DNA of 16,114 bases from an uncultured Collinsella sp. (lineage in GTDB: Bacteria > Actinomycetota > Coriobacteriia > Coriobacteriales > Coriobacteriaceae). The notes under the pieces are model-generated. The model worked only from the letters and a program-made list of their open reading frames with translations, did not search any database and was not told the origin of the DNA. Positions 9,001 to 16,114 of the stretch are shown here, piece after piece; the first letter of the stretch is position 1, and every line of letters begins with the position of its first letter. Location of the stretch: contig CAUDZT010000048.1 in assembly GCA_958453935.1 (NCBI GenBank), positions 1 through 16,114 of the forward strand, read 5' to 3'. The position numbers and the translations under genes are program-made.

Positions 9001-9820
9001 GGCGCAGGTAGTGGAAGTCGTTGGTGGCGATAACCTTGACGCCCACCTGTTTGGCGATGTCGATGAGCGTGCGGTCCATCTGCTCGTCGGTCAGGCCGTT
9101 GTCGGTGGTGATGCCGTGTTCCTGGATCTCGATGTAAAAATCGCCGGGGTCAAAGGTATCGCGGAAGGTCTCGGCCCACTTGATGGCGCCTTCCATGTCA
9201 CCGCGGTCGATGTATTTGGGGATAATGCCCGCGATGCAGGCGCTGGTGCAGATCATGCCCTTGGCGTGGCGGCGCAGGTTGTCGAGCGTCACGCGCGGCT
9301 TGTAGTAAAAGCCCTGCACGGCGGCCTCGGAAACCGTCTGCATCAGGTTGACGTAGCCCTCCTGGTCCTTAGCCAGAAGGATCATGTGATAAAGCTCGGG
9401 CTTATGGTCGCGGGCGAGCGTCTCGTCCGGCGTAAAGTAAACCTCGCAGCCAAAGATGGGCTTGATGACCAGAGGCGGCTTGAGCTCGTCGATGTTGCCC
9501 TTCTCGTCCCACATGGCCATGTCCTTCACATACTGGGCATGCTCGCGCGGGTTTGACTCAGGATCGGGCTCCACCAGCTCGTCGCGGCGGTCCTTTTCCA
9601 AGAAGGCCTTGTCGTGGCTCCAGGTTTTGTACTCGGGCGTGTTGTGGTTAACGGCGTCACAGGCCAGCGCTAGGTCGGGCACGCCATACATGTAGCCGTG
9701 GTCGGTAATGGCGACGGCAGGCATGCCCAGCTCAACGGCGCGGTTGACCATATCCTGGATACGGGTTGCGCCGTCGAGCATGGAAAAGACGGTGTGGTTG
9801 TGCAGATGGACGAATGCCAT
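6017..9820 (-). CDS. dnaE: DNA polymerase III alpha subunit
   Basis: This 1267-residue protein is the replicative C-family polymerase. The N-terminal PHP domain shows the complete metal-binding set: His7, His9, Asp16, His41, Glu126, His145, Cys195, Asp268 and His270. That set is degenerate in E. coli but intact in actinobacteria, where it gives 3'-5' proofreading. The palm has GPGRGS (425-430), PDIDMDF with Asp469 and Asp471, and Asp629 in KMDFLGLRTLT, the three catalytic carboxylates. A helix-hairpin-helix region lies at about 908-930, an internal beta-clamp motif QTSFF at 1002-1006, then an OB fold and a C-terminal domain. It is about 100 residues longer than usual: roughly 60 extra residues sit at 55-118 inside the PHP domain. 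The segment at 772-812 in the palm also departs from the usual AMGKKK form. GGAG lies 8 bases before ATG 9820. The gene follows addA by 174 bases and probably leads an operon with the SNF2 gene. Confidence 0.97.
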   Translation of the reverse strand: MAFVHLHNHTVFSMLDGATRIQDMVNRAVELGMPAVAITDHGYMYGVPDLALACDAVNHNTPEYKTWSHDKAFLEKDRRDELVEPDPESNPREHAQYVKDMAMWDEKGNIDELKPPLVIKPIFGCEVYFTPDETLARDHKPELYHMILLAKDQEGYVNLMQTVSEAAVQGFYYKPRVTLDNLRRHAKGMICTSACIAGIIPKYIDRGDMEGAIKWAETFRDTFDPGDFYIEIQEHGITTDNGLTDEQMDRTLIDIAKQVGVKVIATNDFHYLRREDAPVQDVIMCIGMNAKVDDPNRMRMTGSEFYMKTEEEMRAMFPYCPEACDNTLEIADKCYVELDWDSIILPRFPLLDPGETHESQFRRECEKGLRQHYGDDWATREIGGVNIKERFEYEYKVICDKGFAAYFLIVAEYVQWAKDNGIGVGPGRGSAAGAIVAYAMNITAFDPLENGLMFERFLSPQRTEMPDIDMDFDDERRLEVVEHVRQLYGPEKVTHVITYSTIKAKQAINDAARVLDYPVYMGQRLSKMVSSDPKVKLKQVLDKQPGKEDLFNPDFAEAYKKDDDARRIIDTALSIEGLTRGEGVHACAVLICRDPVNEHVPTKLDTKGGVEITQYEGHTVADMGLLKMDFLGLRTLTVISKAKANIKKNFGIDIKEEEIPFDDPEIFKLMGSGHTAGVFQVESAGMTATIKNMKPTEYKHVVALIALYRPGPLGAGMVSSYINRMNGKEPAVSYDDRLDDILGETYGTMVYQEQVMLISVEMCGFSKGESDSRIRKPVAKKKIKLLTSTVLHWEDGSDETTYDHWMNGAIKNNYTREVAQKIWDDVLEFASYAFNKSHSAGYAILVMQTAWLKAHYPHEYMAAVLTSYTGKTDKIVHYVSACRHDGIPVLSPDVNESGTEFTATKEGVRFGLAGIRGVGTGVAQAIIAEREAGGPFKTLHDFVERVDSSQANRRVIESLIKAGAFDSTGYPRRQMMHFVDKNNPENIIDAAVKRQKDRASGQTSFFDMFGDVEGSGFEVSVPDPDGQEWDRHLKLSQEKEVLGIYVSDHPLRPFEYALAKARDFSFSQIDTGYEVQNPTGGTINQEIPEGKALWWAGMVSSVSKRVTKNGDPMGIVQLEDMEGEATVVVFPKTYKEAEGYLYGEVDPETGAQLSDAFVRIKGKLERSDRGDQIIAQEIVPLELNEENNKPKVFEVMVPNSRFSQGNMARLATVLTANPGGDRVEIFIEQVDGRVLRAEVPAKVNARSIPLLAEAKAIVGNQGRVTVI

Positions 9821-9859
9821 GTGATGAGCTCCGATGCGGGTTCGTGTTCTGACTGAACG

Positions 9860-9865
9860 ATTTTA
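9860..9865 (-). promoter_or_regulatory. possible -10 box of dnaE
   Basis: TAAAAT on the minus strand, 40 bases before the dnaE start in otherwise GC-rich sequence, is one mismatch from TATAAT. The best -35 candidate, TTCGGG, is 19 bases upstream and poor, so this is only a suggestion. The gap after addA would be a natural place for a dnaE promoter. Confidence 0.25.
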
Positions 9866-9913
9866 CCGCACGGCACGGACAGCACCCGAACCTAGCCAAA
9901 CCCACACGGCTCC

Positions 9914-9992
9914 TATTGAGTTGCGGTGAAATACGGACTGTTTGGCGGCTTTTTTGGCCAAAACAGTCCGTATTCCACCGCAAGTTATTGAG
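9914..9992. repeat. 63-base imperfect palindrome flanked by 7-base direct repeats, MITE- or REP-like
   Basis: The left arm (9921-9946) begins TTGCGGTG and continues AATACGGACTGTTTGGC after one base; the right arm (9956-9983) is its near-perfect complement, with one mismatch and one extra base. The loop holds a run of six T. TATTGAG abuts the left arm at 9914-9920 and recurs at 9986-9992, two bases after the right arm, as a target-site duplication would. The element starts 12 bases after the addA stop and lies before dnaE. Transcribed in either direction it would fold into a long stable hairpin, so it may also protect or end the addA message, although no T tract follows the stem. No second copy was seen in this window. 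Confidence 0.7.
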
Positions 9993-9994
9993 GG

Positions 9995-12900
9995 CTAGAA
10001 GTTGTAGGTGACTACTTGAGGTTCGGCGGGTTCGACGAAGATGGCTGGATCGGGCTGCTCCACGCGGACGAACTTGACGGTCACGGCCTCAAAGCCCGCC
10101 TTGTGCAGAACATCGGCGTAGACGCGCGCCTGCAGGGCGTGCTTCTCCTGCAGCTGATCCGGCGTCTCGTCCGGTGTGCCGCCCGTCTTGTAGTCGATGA
10201 CCAGCGCGCATGACGAATCCGCCGGGTTCGTCGCCAAAGCGTCGATGGCGCCCTCGGCATATGCACCGTAGCGAGCGATGTCCTCGTCCTCGCAGCCCAG
10301 CGAAAAGAACGGCACCTCGGCGCGAACGCACGGCCACGCGAGCAGGTCGGTACGAACAGCCGACTTGAGCCAGCGGTCCAGGGCAACGTCGAAGCGTTCG
10401 CGCTGCTCCGGCGTCAGGCGCCACAGACGCGCCAGCGCTTCGGCGCGCGCGGTGGGCAGCTCATCGGCACCCATCTCGATGAGCCACTGGCAGGCAGCGT
10501 GGAAGGCCGAGCCCAGCGCCATGGGATTGCCGGCGGGCTCGACAGCAGCCACGTCCGCATCCGTCATCTCGGAACCATCCGACTCCGCATCGTCGCCAGC
10601 CTCGTCCATGGGCACCCGCGTCACGGCGGCACGGTCTTCGGCCTCGGCATGCAGCGCCGCGGCAATCGACGAATAGCTGTACGAATCACGCGCCGGGAAC
10701 GGACACGTGCCCATGCGCACGCCCGCCGCCTGGGGATATACGAGTTCAAACGAATCGGGCGACGGGTCGGCGGGGCCGGGCGCGACCGGGCGATCGGCGG
10801 CAGCATCGGCACCCTCCGCCTCCGCATCACCGCGAACGAGCCTACCCTCGGCATCCAGTGAAGCGTTGGCCTCAAACGCCTGCTCGCCAAACGTAAAGTC
10901 CGCGAGCGAGATGAGCTCGTAGTCGCCCGGCTGGGAGTTGTCGAACACCAGGCGGTCGGCATCGAGCTGCGGCATGTCCAGGGCATCCGTCGGCAAAATG
11001 CGTCGCAGCACGTCGTAGGTCAGATCGGTCTCGGCGTCGAAGGTCGGCGCGCACACCTTGCCGCGGCTCACGCCGGCATCCATCGCCAGAATGACCAGCT
11101 CTCGCGCACGCGTCATGGCGACATAGAGTAACCGAGCCCGCTCCTCGAGCGAAAGCTGCAGGTCGTCGTTGCGCAGGCGAACGAATGCCTCGGCGGGAGA
11201 ACCCGTCGCGCAGACGTCCTCCATGAGCTCCGGCGGCAACCATAGCGACGTGCCCTTGCCCTTAAACGCATGATCAAACTGCTTTTTGACGTCATCGCCC
11301 TTTACGAACGTGCCGTCCGCGAGTTTAACGCCGTCGAAGCGTGCCGGCAGTGCCACGACTTGCGCCCCACCGTCGACGCGACCCATCTGTGCCGCACCCG
11401 AGGACTTACGCACGCCAAAACACTCGGCAACCGCTACGACCGGATACTCCAGACCCTTGGACGCATGCACCGTCATGATGCGTACCGCGCCGTCGCCCTC
11501 CTCGTTGAGCGCGCCCGGGGCCTCCTTGCCCGCCAAGAAGCGGTCGAAGGCGAGCGCAATGGAGCGCGGCGAGTTGCCGAGCTCGGCCTCTGCCTCGGCC
11601 ACGGCGTCGAGCGCCTTGAGCACGTTGGCGGCAATGGCCTTGCCCTCGGGACCACGCTGTGCCAGACGTACAAACCAGCCGGAGGCGTTGACCACGTCGC
11701 GCGCGATGGCGGCGAACGAATCGCGGCCCACGCGACGGAGCGCATACCGCAGCACCTCGCGGGCGCGCGTCACGAGCGGCAAGTCTTGCAAACCCGGCAC
11801 ATCGGAATCGCTCATGATGCCCACGTCGATGTTGCGGCGCGAGGTTTCCCCCGTCTGGTCGTCCAGCTTGGTCGCCAGCGCCAGGAACTCCTGAGCGCCG
11901 AGCGCAAACATCGGCGAGGCCAGCAGCGGCATAAGACCCTGCGCCGTATCGGCCGGGTTAGCAAGCGCGCACACCAGGGCACGCACCGTCTGCACCTCGG
12001 CTGCCTGGGCAAAGACCGAGCCGCCTGCGATCACGCAGTCGAGCCCCTGGTCGCGGAAGGCCTGCGCATAGACATCGGCGTTGGTCATGCGGCCCAGCAG
12101 CAGGACCATGCTGCCCTGGGGCTGGCCCGCTTTAACGAGTGCTTGGAATCGCTCCGCAATCGCACGAGCTTTCGCCTGCGTTCGCTCCTGCGTACTGCCA
12201 CCGGCAACGAAAATCGCCTGGCGGCGCGATGCCTTCGCCTTGAGCTTGTCCTCGCGTTCGTCGCTCGGTTCAAGATCCAAGAACCCCTGCATCAAACCAC
12301 CGGTGTCGCCGTCAAAGACGCGCGCCACATAGCGCAGCACCTCGTCGTGGCTGCGGAAGTTGCGTACAAGCTTGACGAGCTCGCCGGCGGGGGCATCGGA
12401 CGTGGCGACCGTCTCGGACGCCGTCGTCGAACCCACCTTGCGCTCCTGGCGACGGAACACCTCGACCTCGGCGCCACGGAAACGATAAATCGACTGCTGC
12501 GCATCGCCCACGGTACACAGCGCACGCTCACCCGCGCCGGTCAGGTAACGGATCAGGTCAACCTGCATCTGGTCGGTATCCTGGAACTCATCGATCATGA
12601 CCATCTTAAAGCGGCCCTCATAGGCCGCTCGAATAGCCGGGTAGTCGCGCAGCGCCTCGTACGCCATACGCAGTAGGTCGTTGTTATCGAGCGCGGACTG
12701 GCCGGCCTTCAGTGCGCGATACTCAGCCTCCACGGAACGGGCCAGGCCCACCAGCGCATCGAGCGCGGGGGCACCGCAGGCCAGCACGATATTGATAAAC
12801 GCATCGGCAGCCTCGGCCTTGAGTAGCTCCACCTGCTCCTTAGAAAACGCCTTGCTCGCCCGAGGCATGCTGCACGACATCATGAGTCGCGCCGCATCCT

Positions 12901-13630
12901 CCATGGTTTTGCCACTCGCCTCAAACGCGTCGATGGCGTCGAGTGCCACCTGTGCCTTTTCGGTCGCGGCCTTGCTCGCACCCAACGCCGCGCGATAGGC
13001 GTCGGCAAGCGCCGAGGTGTCAGCCTGGCCGCGCGCCACGCACACATCGTCCATGCCGCCCGGCAGCTGGCTCGATAGCTCCAGCAGGTCGCGCACCAGT
13101 CCTTTAATGGTGGTACCGGCGCCAAACGGCCCACCCTCGCCCGCCATGGGATACCAAGCGTAGAGGGCCTTAAGCGAAGCGGCGAGCTCGGGGGCGGCAT
13201 CGGGCGCCGTCGCGCGGGCCAGCACATGCTCAACAGCCTGGTCCATAAGCTCGTCGGTATCGGTGAGCACCGTGAACTCGGGATCGATGCCCAGCTCCAA
13301 CGCATGTGCGCGCAGGATACGCGAGCACATGCCGTGAATGGTCGAGATCCACGCATCGTCGACGGTCAGGGCTTCCTCGTCCATGCCCTCGTCGATGAGC
13401 GCGCGGCGCACACGGTCACGGATCTCGGCCGCGGCGTCTTTGGTAAAGGTAATGGCGAGCACCTGATCCAGATGCTCAACGAACGGACCGGATTCGGGCG
13501 AGAGCGCGTAGACGATGCGGCGCGTGAGGGTAAAGGTCTTGCCCGAGCCGGCACCTGCCGAGACAAACAGCGGGCGGTCGAGCGTTTTGACGACTTGCAG
13601 TTGTTGCGGCATCAAAGTCGAAAGATCCAT
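9995..13630 (-). CDS. addA: ATP-dependent helicase/nuclease subunit A (AddA)
   Basis: The 1211-residue protein is a UvrD-like superfamily 1A helicase joined to a PD-(D/E)XK nuclease, as in AddA. Helicase motifs appear in order: Walker A AGAGSGKT (25-32), motif Ia ITFTKDAAAEI, TIHGMCSRIL, motif II DEFQDTDQ (near 345-355), motif III GDAQQSIYRFRGA, motif IV VRNFRSH, motif V TVHASKGLEYP and motif VI YVAMTRAREL. The nuclease domain has AEGAIDAL and VIDYKTG (near residue 1146) followed by the Gln of the QARVYADVL helix. With AddB it unwinds and degrades double-strand break ends until a Chi-like site, leaving a 3' tail for RecA. A low-complexity acidic and Ala-rich linker lies at about 920-1060, before the nuclease. 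The start is 3 bases after the upstream addB-like stop, and AAGGAGGG lies inside the end of that gene, 11 bases before ATG; this supports translational coupling. A second ATG at codon 7 is possible. Confidence 0.95.
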   Translation of the reverse strand: MDLSTLMPQQLQVVKTLDRPLFVSAGAGSGKTFTLTRRIVYALSPESGPFVEHLDQVLAITFTKDAAAEIRDRVRRALIDEGMDEEALTVDDAWISTIHGMCSRILRAHALELGIDPEFTVLTDTDELMDQAVEHVLARATAPDAAPELAASLKALYAWYPMAGEGGPFGAGTTIKGLVRDLLELSSQLPGGMDDVCVARGQADTSALADAYRAALGASKAATEKAQVALDAIDAFEASGKTMEDAARLMMSCSMPRASKAFSKEQVELLKAEAADAFINIVLACGAPALDALVGLARSVEAEYRALKAGQSALDNNDLLRMAYEALRDYPAIRAAYEGRFKMVMIDEFQDTDQMQVDLIRYLTGAGERALCTVGDAQQSIYRFRGAEVEVFRRQERKVGSTTASETVATSDAPAGELVKLVRNFRSHDEVLRYVARVFDGDTGGLMQGFLDLEPSDEREDKLKAKASRRQAIFVAGGSTQERTQAKARAIAERFQALVKAGQPQGSMVLLLGRMTNADVYAQAFRDQGLDCVIAGGSVFAQAAEVQTVRALVCALANPADTAQGLMPLLASPMFALGAQEFLALATKLDDQTGETSRRNIDVGIMSDSDVPGLQDLPLVTRAREVLRYALRRVGRDSFAAIARDVVNASGWFVRLAQRGPEGKAIAANVLKALDAVAEAEAELGNSPRSIALAFDRFLAGKEAPGALNEEGDGAVRIMTVHASKGLEYPVVAVAECFGVRKSSGAAQMGRVDGGAQVVALPARFDGVKLADGTFVKGDDVKKQFDHAFKGKGTSLWLPPELMEDVCATGSPAEAFVRLRNDDLQLSLEERARLLYVAMTRARELVILAMDAGVSRGKVCAPTFDAETDLTYDVLRRILPTDALDMPQLDADRLVFDNSQPGDYELISLADFTFGEQAFEANASLDAEGRLVRGDAEAEGADAAADRPVAPGPADPSPDSFELVYPQAAGVRMGTCPFPARDSYSYSSIAAALHAEAEDRAAVTRVPMDEAGDDAESDGSEMTDADVAAVEPAGNPMALGSAFHAACQWLIEMGADELPTARAEALARLWRLTPEQRERFDVALDRWLKSAVRTDLLAWPCVRAEVPFFSLGCEDEDIARYGAYAEGAIDALATNPADSSCALVIDYKTGGTPDETPDQLQEKHALQARVYADVLHKAGFEAVTVKFVRVEQPDPAIFVEPAEPQVVTYNF

Positions 13631-13633
13631 GGT

Positions 13634-16114
13634 CTACACGTCCCTCCTTACAAACGTTCCTTCGTGGTTATACGAGCAGCGCGCATGCGCGGCCTGAGCC
13701 GACGTCGGGTCGACGGCGGCAACGTTGCCTGCCTCGAGCTCGCGCAGACGCTCGGCAATGCCGGTCTCCACTCGATCGAGCAGCGCATCGAAGTCCATGC
13801 TGCCGCCCTCGCCGGGAAAGCCCTTCTTAAGCCCCGGGATGCGGCCGTCACCACGCTCTTCCTCAAGCAACTCGGCGCTCGCCGCACCGCGCAGCGCGGG
13901 CTTGCCACCCTTGGTCGAAAAATAGAGCGCAGCACGGGTATCTAGGCCCAGCGCCCGACGCATGGCCTGTGCGTAGATGAGCGTCTGGGTATGGGGCGGC
14001 AGCCAGCGCGGGTCGTCGATGGGGGCCTCGCCCGACTCCTCGTCGCGCACCGTGGGGTCGGCGAGTTTAAACTCCTCGACACCCGAACGATGTTTATAGT
14101 CGATTACCACGGCGCGATTCTCGACATCCACATCAACGCGGTCGATGCGCCCGCCAAGCGGCCAACCGGCATACTCGACCTGGAGCTCGTTGAACGCAAA
14201 CTCCAGGTAGCGCGGCGCGAAGGGCGCGAGCGCCTCGGACTCGTAGGCAAGCACGCCCTCCAGCTGCGGCAAAATCTCGGCCACCTGGCGCTCCTCCACC
14301 GGGGAGAGCGGCACGAGCGGGCCCTCGGTACCGCGCTTGCCCGCATGCTCGGCCAAGGTCTCGTCAAAGACCTCGCGCAGCAGCTCCTTCGCGCGTGGCA
14401 GATTCATGGGTGTCACGCGCTCCATGCCCTCCTGAGGCAGACGGGCATGCAAGTGTTCCAGCACGTCGTGGACAAAGTTGCCCTTCTCCATATTGCCAAA
14501 GCCAGCGTCGATCGACTGGGGTTTGACGCGATACGAGACGAACCAGCATAGCGGGCAGGTCGAATAGGCCTCGATCTGCGAGGCAGACGTCAGGTGCGGC
14601 ACCAGCGGCGCATCCTCGCCCTCGCCATCGCGACGACGCAGGACCAAATACGGAATGGCTTCATCGCTCAGATGCTGAGGAGCTTCGCAGGTCACGCGCT
14701 CGCGCCTAAGACCTTCGCCTGCCGCGGGATCGAAATCCCTTACGATATCGCCCTCACCCACACACTTCGCCTTGTCCGCGCCAACGGCCTTAGCGTCGTT
14801 AGCGGCCTCGGCATGCGCCCGCAACTCGGTCCACACGGCCGCCGGATAGCACTCGCGCGCCTGACGATCGTGGGTCACACGGGCGAGCGTAACCGGACCA
14901 CGCGACGCTTGTATCGCGCGGCCAAAGCGTGCGCGCAGCAAGGCCGCAGGCTCAAGCGTCACGCCCTCGCGACCGAGGCTCGCCGTCAGCGTGGTCAGCG
15001 GCCCCTCTTCGTGTGAGAGAGGATAGCTGTCCAGATCGACATCGGCAAACAGCACGGCATCGTAGCTGCCGGAGCGCAGAGCCGCCGCATCGGCAAGCGA
15101 AGCAAAGCGAACCTGGGCGCGTGGCGCACGGTCAACCTCGTAGGTCTCGCAATCGTAGGCGGCGCTACGCTTGTCCACCTTGGTTCGAATGTCATCGAGC
15201 ACGGGCACGGTCGCGGCCTGCGACACGTCGAGCGCACGGGCGCCATTCATAAGGATGTCGATGACGTGGCGCAGCAGGGCCACCTCCGCCTGGCGACGAG
15301 CCTGACCGTCGAGACCGCCAAGTGCGCGATCGGGCAGCGCCTCGGCAACGGCAAGCATGGCCTTGAGCGCCGTCACGGGTTTGTCGCGCCACAGCGCCTG
15401 GAACACGTCCGAGATCACGCACGGCACGTTCTTAAACCAGTTCTCGTCGCTCGCCGCTTTACGCGCGCCCTTCACCTGGCCCTGCACGCTCTGCAGCAGG
15501 CTCTTGACGCCCGCAGTGGTCTTGCTGCGCGACAGTCGCATATTCTTGTCGAACGTGCGCGCGCTGGCGGCGTCGGCACCCGAAAGCGGGCTGTAAATCC
15601 AGTCGGTAAGCTCCGGAGCGGGCCACCACTCAGTCTTAGAAGCTGCCCCTTCGTCGGCGGCCTTCATACGCTCGATCAGGTTGGCGAGCGCCGTGAACTG
15701 CCTGCCCGCAATGGATTGGGAAAACGCCGTGAACTCGGCCGTCTCGGCAGCAACGTGGCGCGCCGCCAAACGAGCGGCAAGCTCGCCGAACAGCTGGGGT
15801 GCCCGGGCAGAAACAACGAGCACGCGTACGGGGTCGGCGGGTGTTGCAGCAGCTTTATCGTCCTTGGACTCCTTGTGCGCTTTCACCAACTTATCGATGA
15901 CGTCCGCATAAGCATGGGCACGGGCATGGGGGCCGGCGACCTCAATAAAGGCAGGCTGAGCAGCGGACTTGGAGGCAGTCTGGGGCGCGGCGGCGCCCTC
16001 CCCCAGCGGCGCGATCTCAAACAGCACACCGCGGACATCAAATGCCGCGGCAAGCTCCTCGCGCATCGCCGCTTGCTCGCGGGCAAGCAGCACGACAACC
16101 TCTCCCCCGTTGTT
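13634..16114 (-). CDS. addB: AddB-like exonuclease subunit, PD-(D/E)XK family, 5' end off the window
   Basis: The frame is open to the right edge, giving the last 826 residues of a protein whose family members are about 1100-1200 long; the N-terminal helicase-like part with any Walker A is outside. Visible are a remnant helicase-like region (DAVLFADVDLDSYPLSHEEG) and a C-terminal RecB-type nuclease: GGRIDRVD with Asp658, VIDYKH with Asp672 and Lys674, and a Gln in HTQTLIYAQ (numbered from the first visible codon). This subunit pairs with AddA for break-end resection and Chi recognition. AddB proteins normally close an iron-sulfur cluster with one Cys before the nuclease and three near the C terminus. 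Here CPLC (Cys520, Cys523) is present, but the C terminus has only Cys813 followed by His817 (CSYNH). Identity rests on the nuclease, the pairing with addA and the lack of helicase motifs; a more general PD-(D/E)XK nuclease name would also be fair. A GTG at 16093 is not taken as the start because the frame continues upstream. Confidence 0.85.
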   Translation of the reverse strand, partial: NNGGEVVVLLAREQAAMREELAAAFDVRGVLFEIAPLGEGAAAPQTASKSAAQPAFIEVAGPHARAHAYADVIDKLVKAHKESKDDKAAATPADPVRVLVVSARAPQLFGELAARLAARHVAAETAEFTAFSQSIAGRQFTALANLIERMKAADEGAASKTEWWPAPELTDWIYSPLSGADAASARTFDKNMRLSRSKTTAGVKSLLQSVQGQVKGARKAASDENWFKNVPCVISDVFQALWRDKPVTALKAMLAVAEALPDRALGGLDGQARRQAEVALLRHVIDILMNGARALDVSQAATVPVLDDIRTKVDKRSAAYDCETYEVDRAPRAQVRFASLADAAALRSGSYDAVLFADVDLDSYPLSHEEGPLTTLTASLGREGVTLEPAALLRARFGRAIQASRGPVTLARVTHDRQARECYPAAVWTELRAHAEAANDAKAVGADKAKCVGEGDIVRDFDPAAGEGLRRERVTCEAPQHLSDEAIPYLVLRRRDGEGEDAPLVPHLTSASQIEAYSTCPLCWFVSYRVKPQSIDAGFGNMEKGNFVHDVLEHLHARLPQEGMERVTPMNLPRAKELLREVFDETLAEHAGKRGTEGPLVPLSPVEERQVAEILPQLEGVLAYESEALAPFAPRYLEFAFNELQVEYAGWPLGGRIDRVDVDVENRAVVIDYKHRSGVEEFKLADPTVRDEESGEAPIDDPRWLPPHTQTLIYAQAMRRALGLDTRAALYFSTKGGKPALRGAASAELLEEERGDGRIPGLKKGFPGEGGSMDFDALLDRVETGIAERLRELEAGNVAAVDPTSAQAAHARCSYNHEGTFVRRDV
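13642..13649 (-). promoter_or_regulatory. ribosome binding site of addA inside the end of addB
   Basis: AAGGAGGG sits in the last codons of the addB-like gene, 11 bases before the addA ATG. The spacing is long, but no closer site exists, and its position fits coupling of the two subunits. Confidence 0.6.

Noticed and set aside
6017..9820. Intein or split DnaE, considered because of the extra length
   Set aside because: The insertions are about 60 and about 12 residues, far too short for a splicing domain, and no Cys/Ser start with a terminal His-Asn pair is present.
9921..9983. Treating the palindrome simply as the addA terminator
   Set aside because: No T tract follows the stem on the minus strand, and the flanking direct repeat suggests a different origin, though a secondary role in ending or protecting the message is not excluded.
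1..16114. CRISPR arrays, tRNA or rRNA genes, insertion sequences with transposase
   Set aside because: No regularly spaced repeats, RNA gene signatures or transposase-like proteins were seen on either strand.

Overview
The window is GC-rich (by eye roughly 60-65%) and carries six protein genes, all on the minus strand, so transcription runs from the right edge toward the left. The strict codon bias, Chi-type recombinase AddAB, actinobacterial-style DnaE and a superoxide reductase together suggest a strictly anaerobic, high-GC actinomycete of the class Coriobacteriia, most likely Collinsella or a close relative. That placement rests on recalled protein character, not on a search.

In transcription order (right to left): (1) an AddB-like nuclease subunit cut by the right edge (13634-16114); (2) AddA helicase-nuclease (9995-13630), starting 3 bases after the addB stop; (3) a 174-base gap holding a 63-base imperfect palindrome flanked by a 7-base direct repeat; (4) DnaE, the alpha subunit of DNA polymerase III (6017-9820); (5) a SWIM-finger SNF2-family DNA translocase (2524-5988), starting 28 bases after dnaE; (6) a 150-base gap with a possible promoter and inverted repeat; (7) a small superoxide reductase (2011-2373); (8) a 117-base gap with a hairpin terminator candidate; (9) a protein with the two-domain architecture of glutamine-dependent NAD+ synthetase, cut by the left edge (1-1893).

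The first four genes form a genome-maintenance block: AddAB resects double-strand breaks, DnaE replicates, and the SNF2 protein presumably remodels or clears protein-DNA complexes. The superoxide reductase removes superoxide without making oxygen, as expected for an anaerobe.

The most unusual gene is the leftmost. It aligns with NadE almost without gaps, yet the nitrilase triad Glu-Lys-Cys, the ATP-binding SGGxDS loop and the later TGNKSE and GD motifs are all altered while the reading frame stays intact. It looks like a maintained pseudoenzyme rather than a working NAD+ synthetase. Other points of note are a DnaE with an intact PHP metal site but a long PHP insertion and a rewritten palm segment, an AddB whose C-terminal iron-sulfur cysteines are mostly gone, and the palindrome that looks like a small mobile repeat. 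No rRNA, tRNA, CRISPR array, insertion sequence or gene-free stretch over 300 bases was seen.
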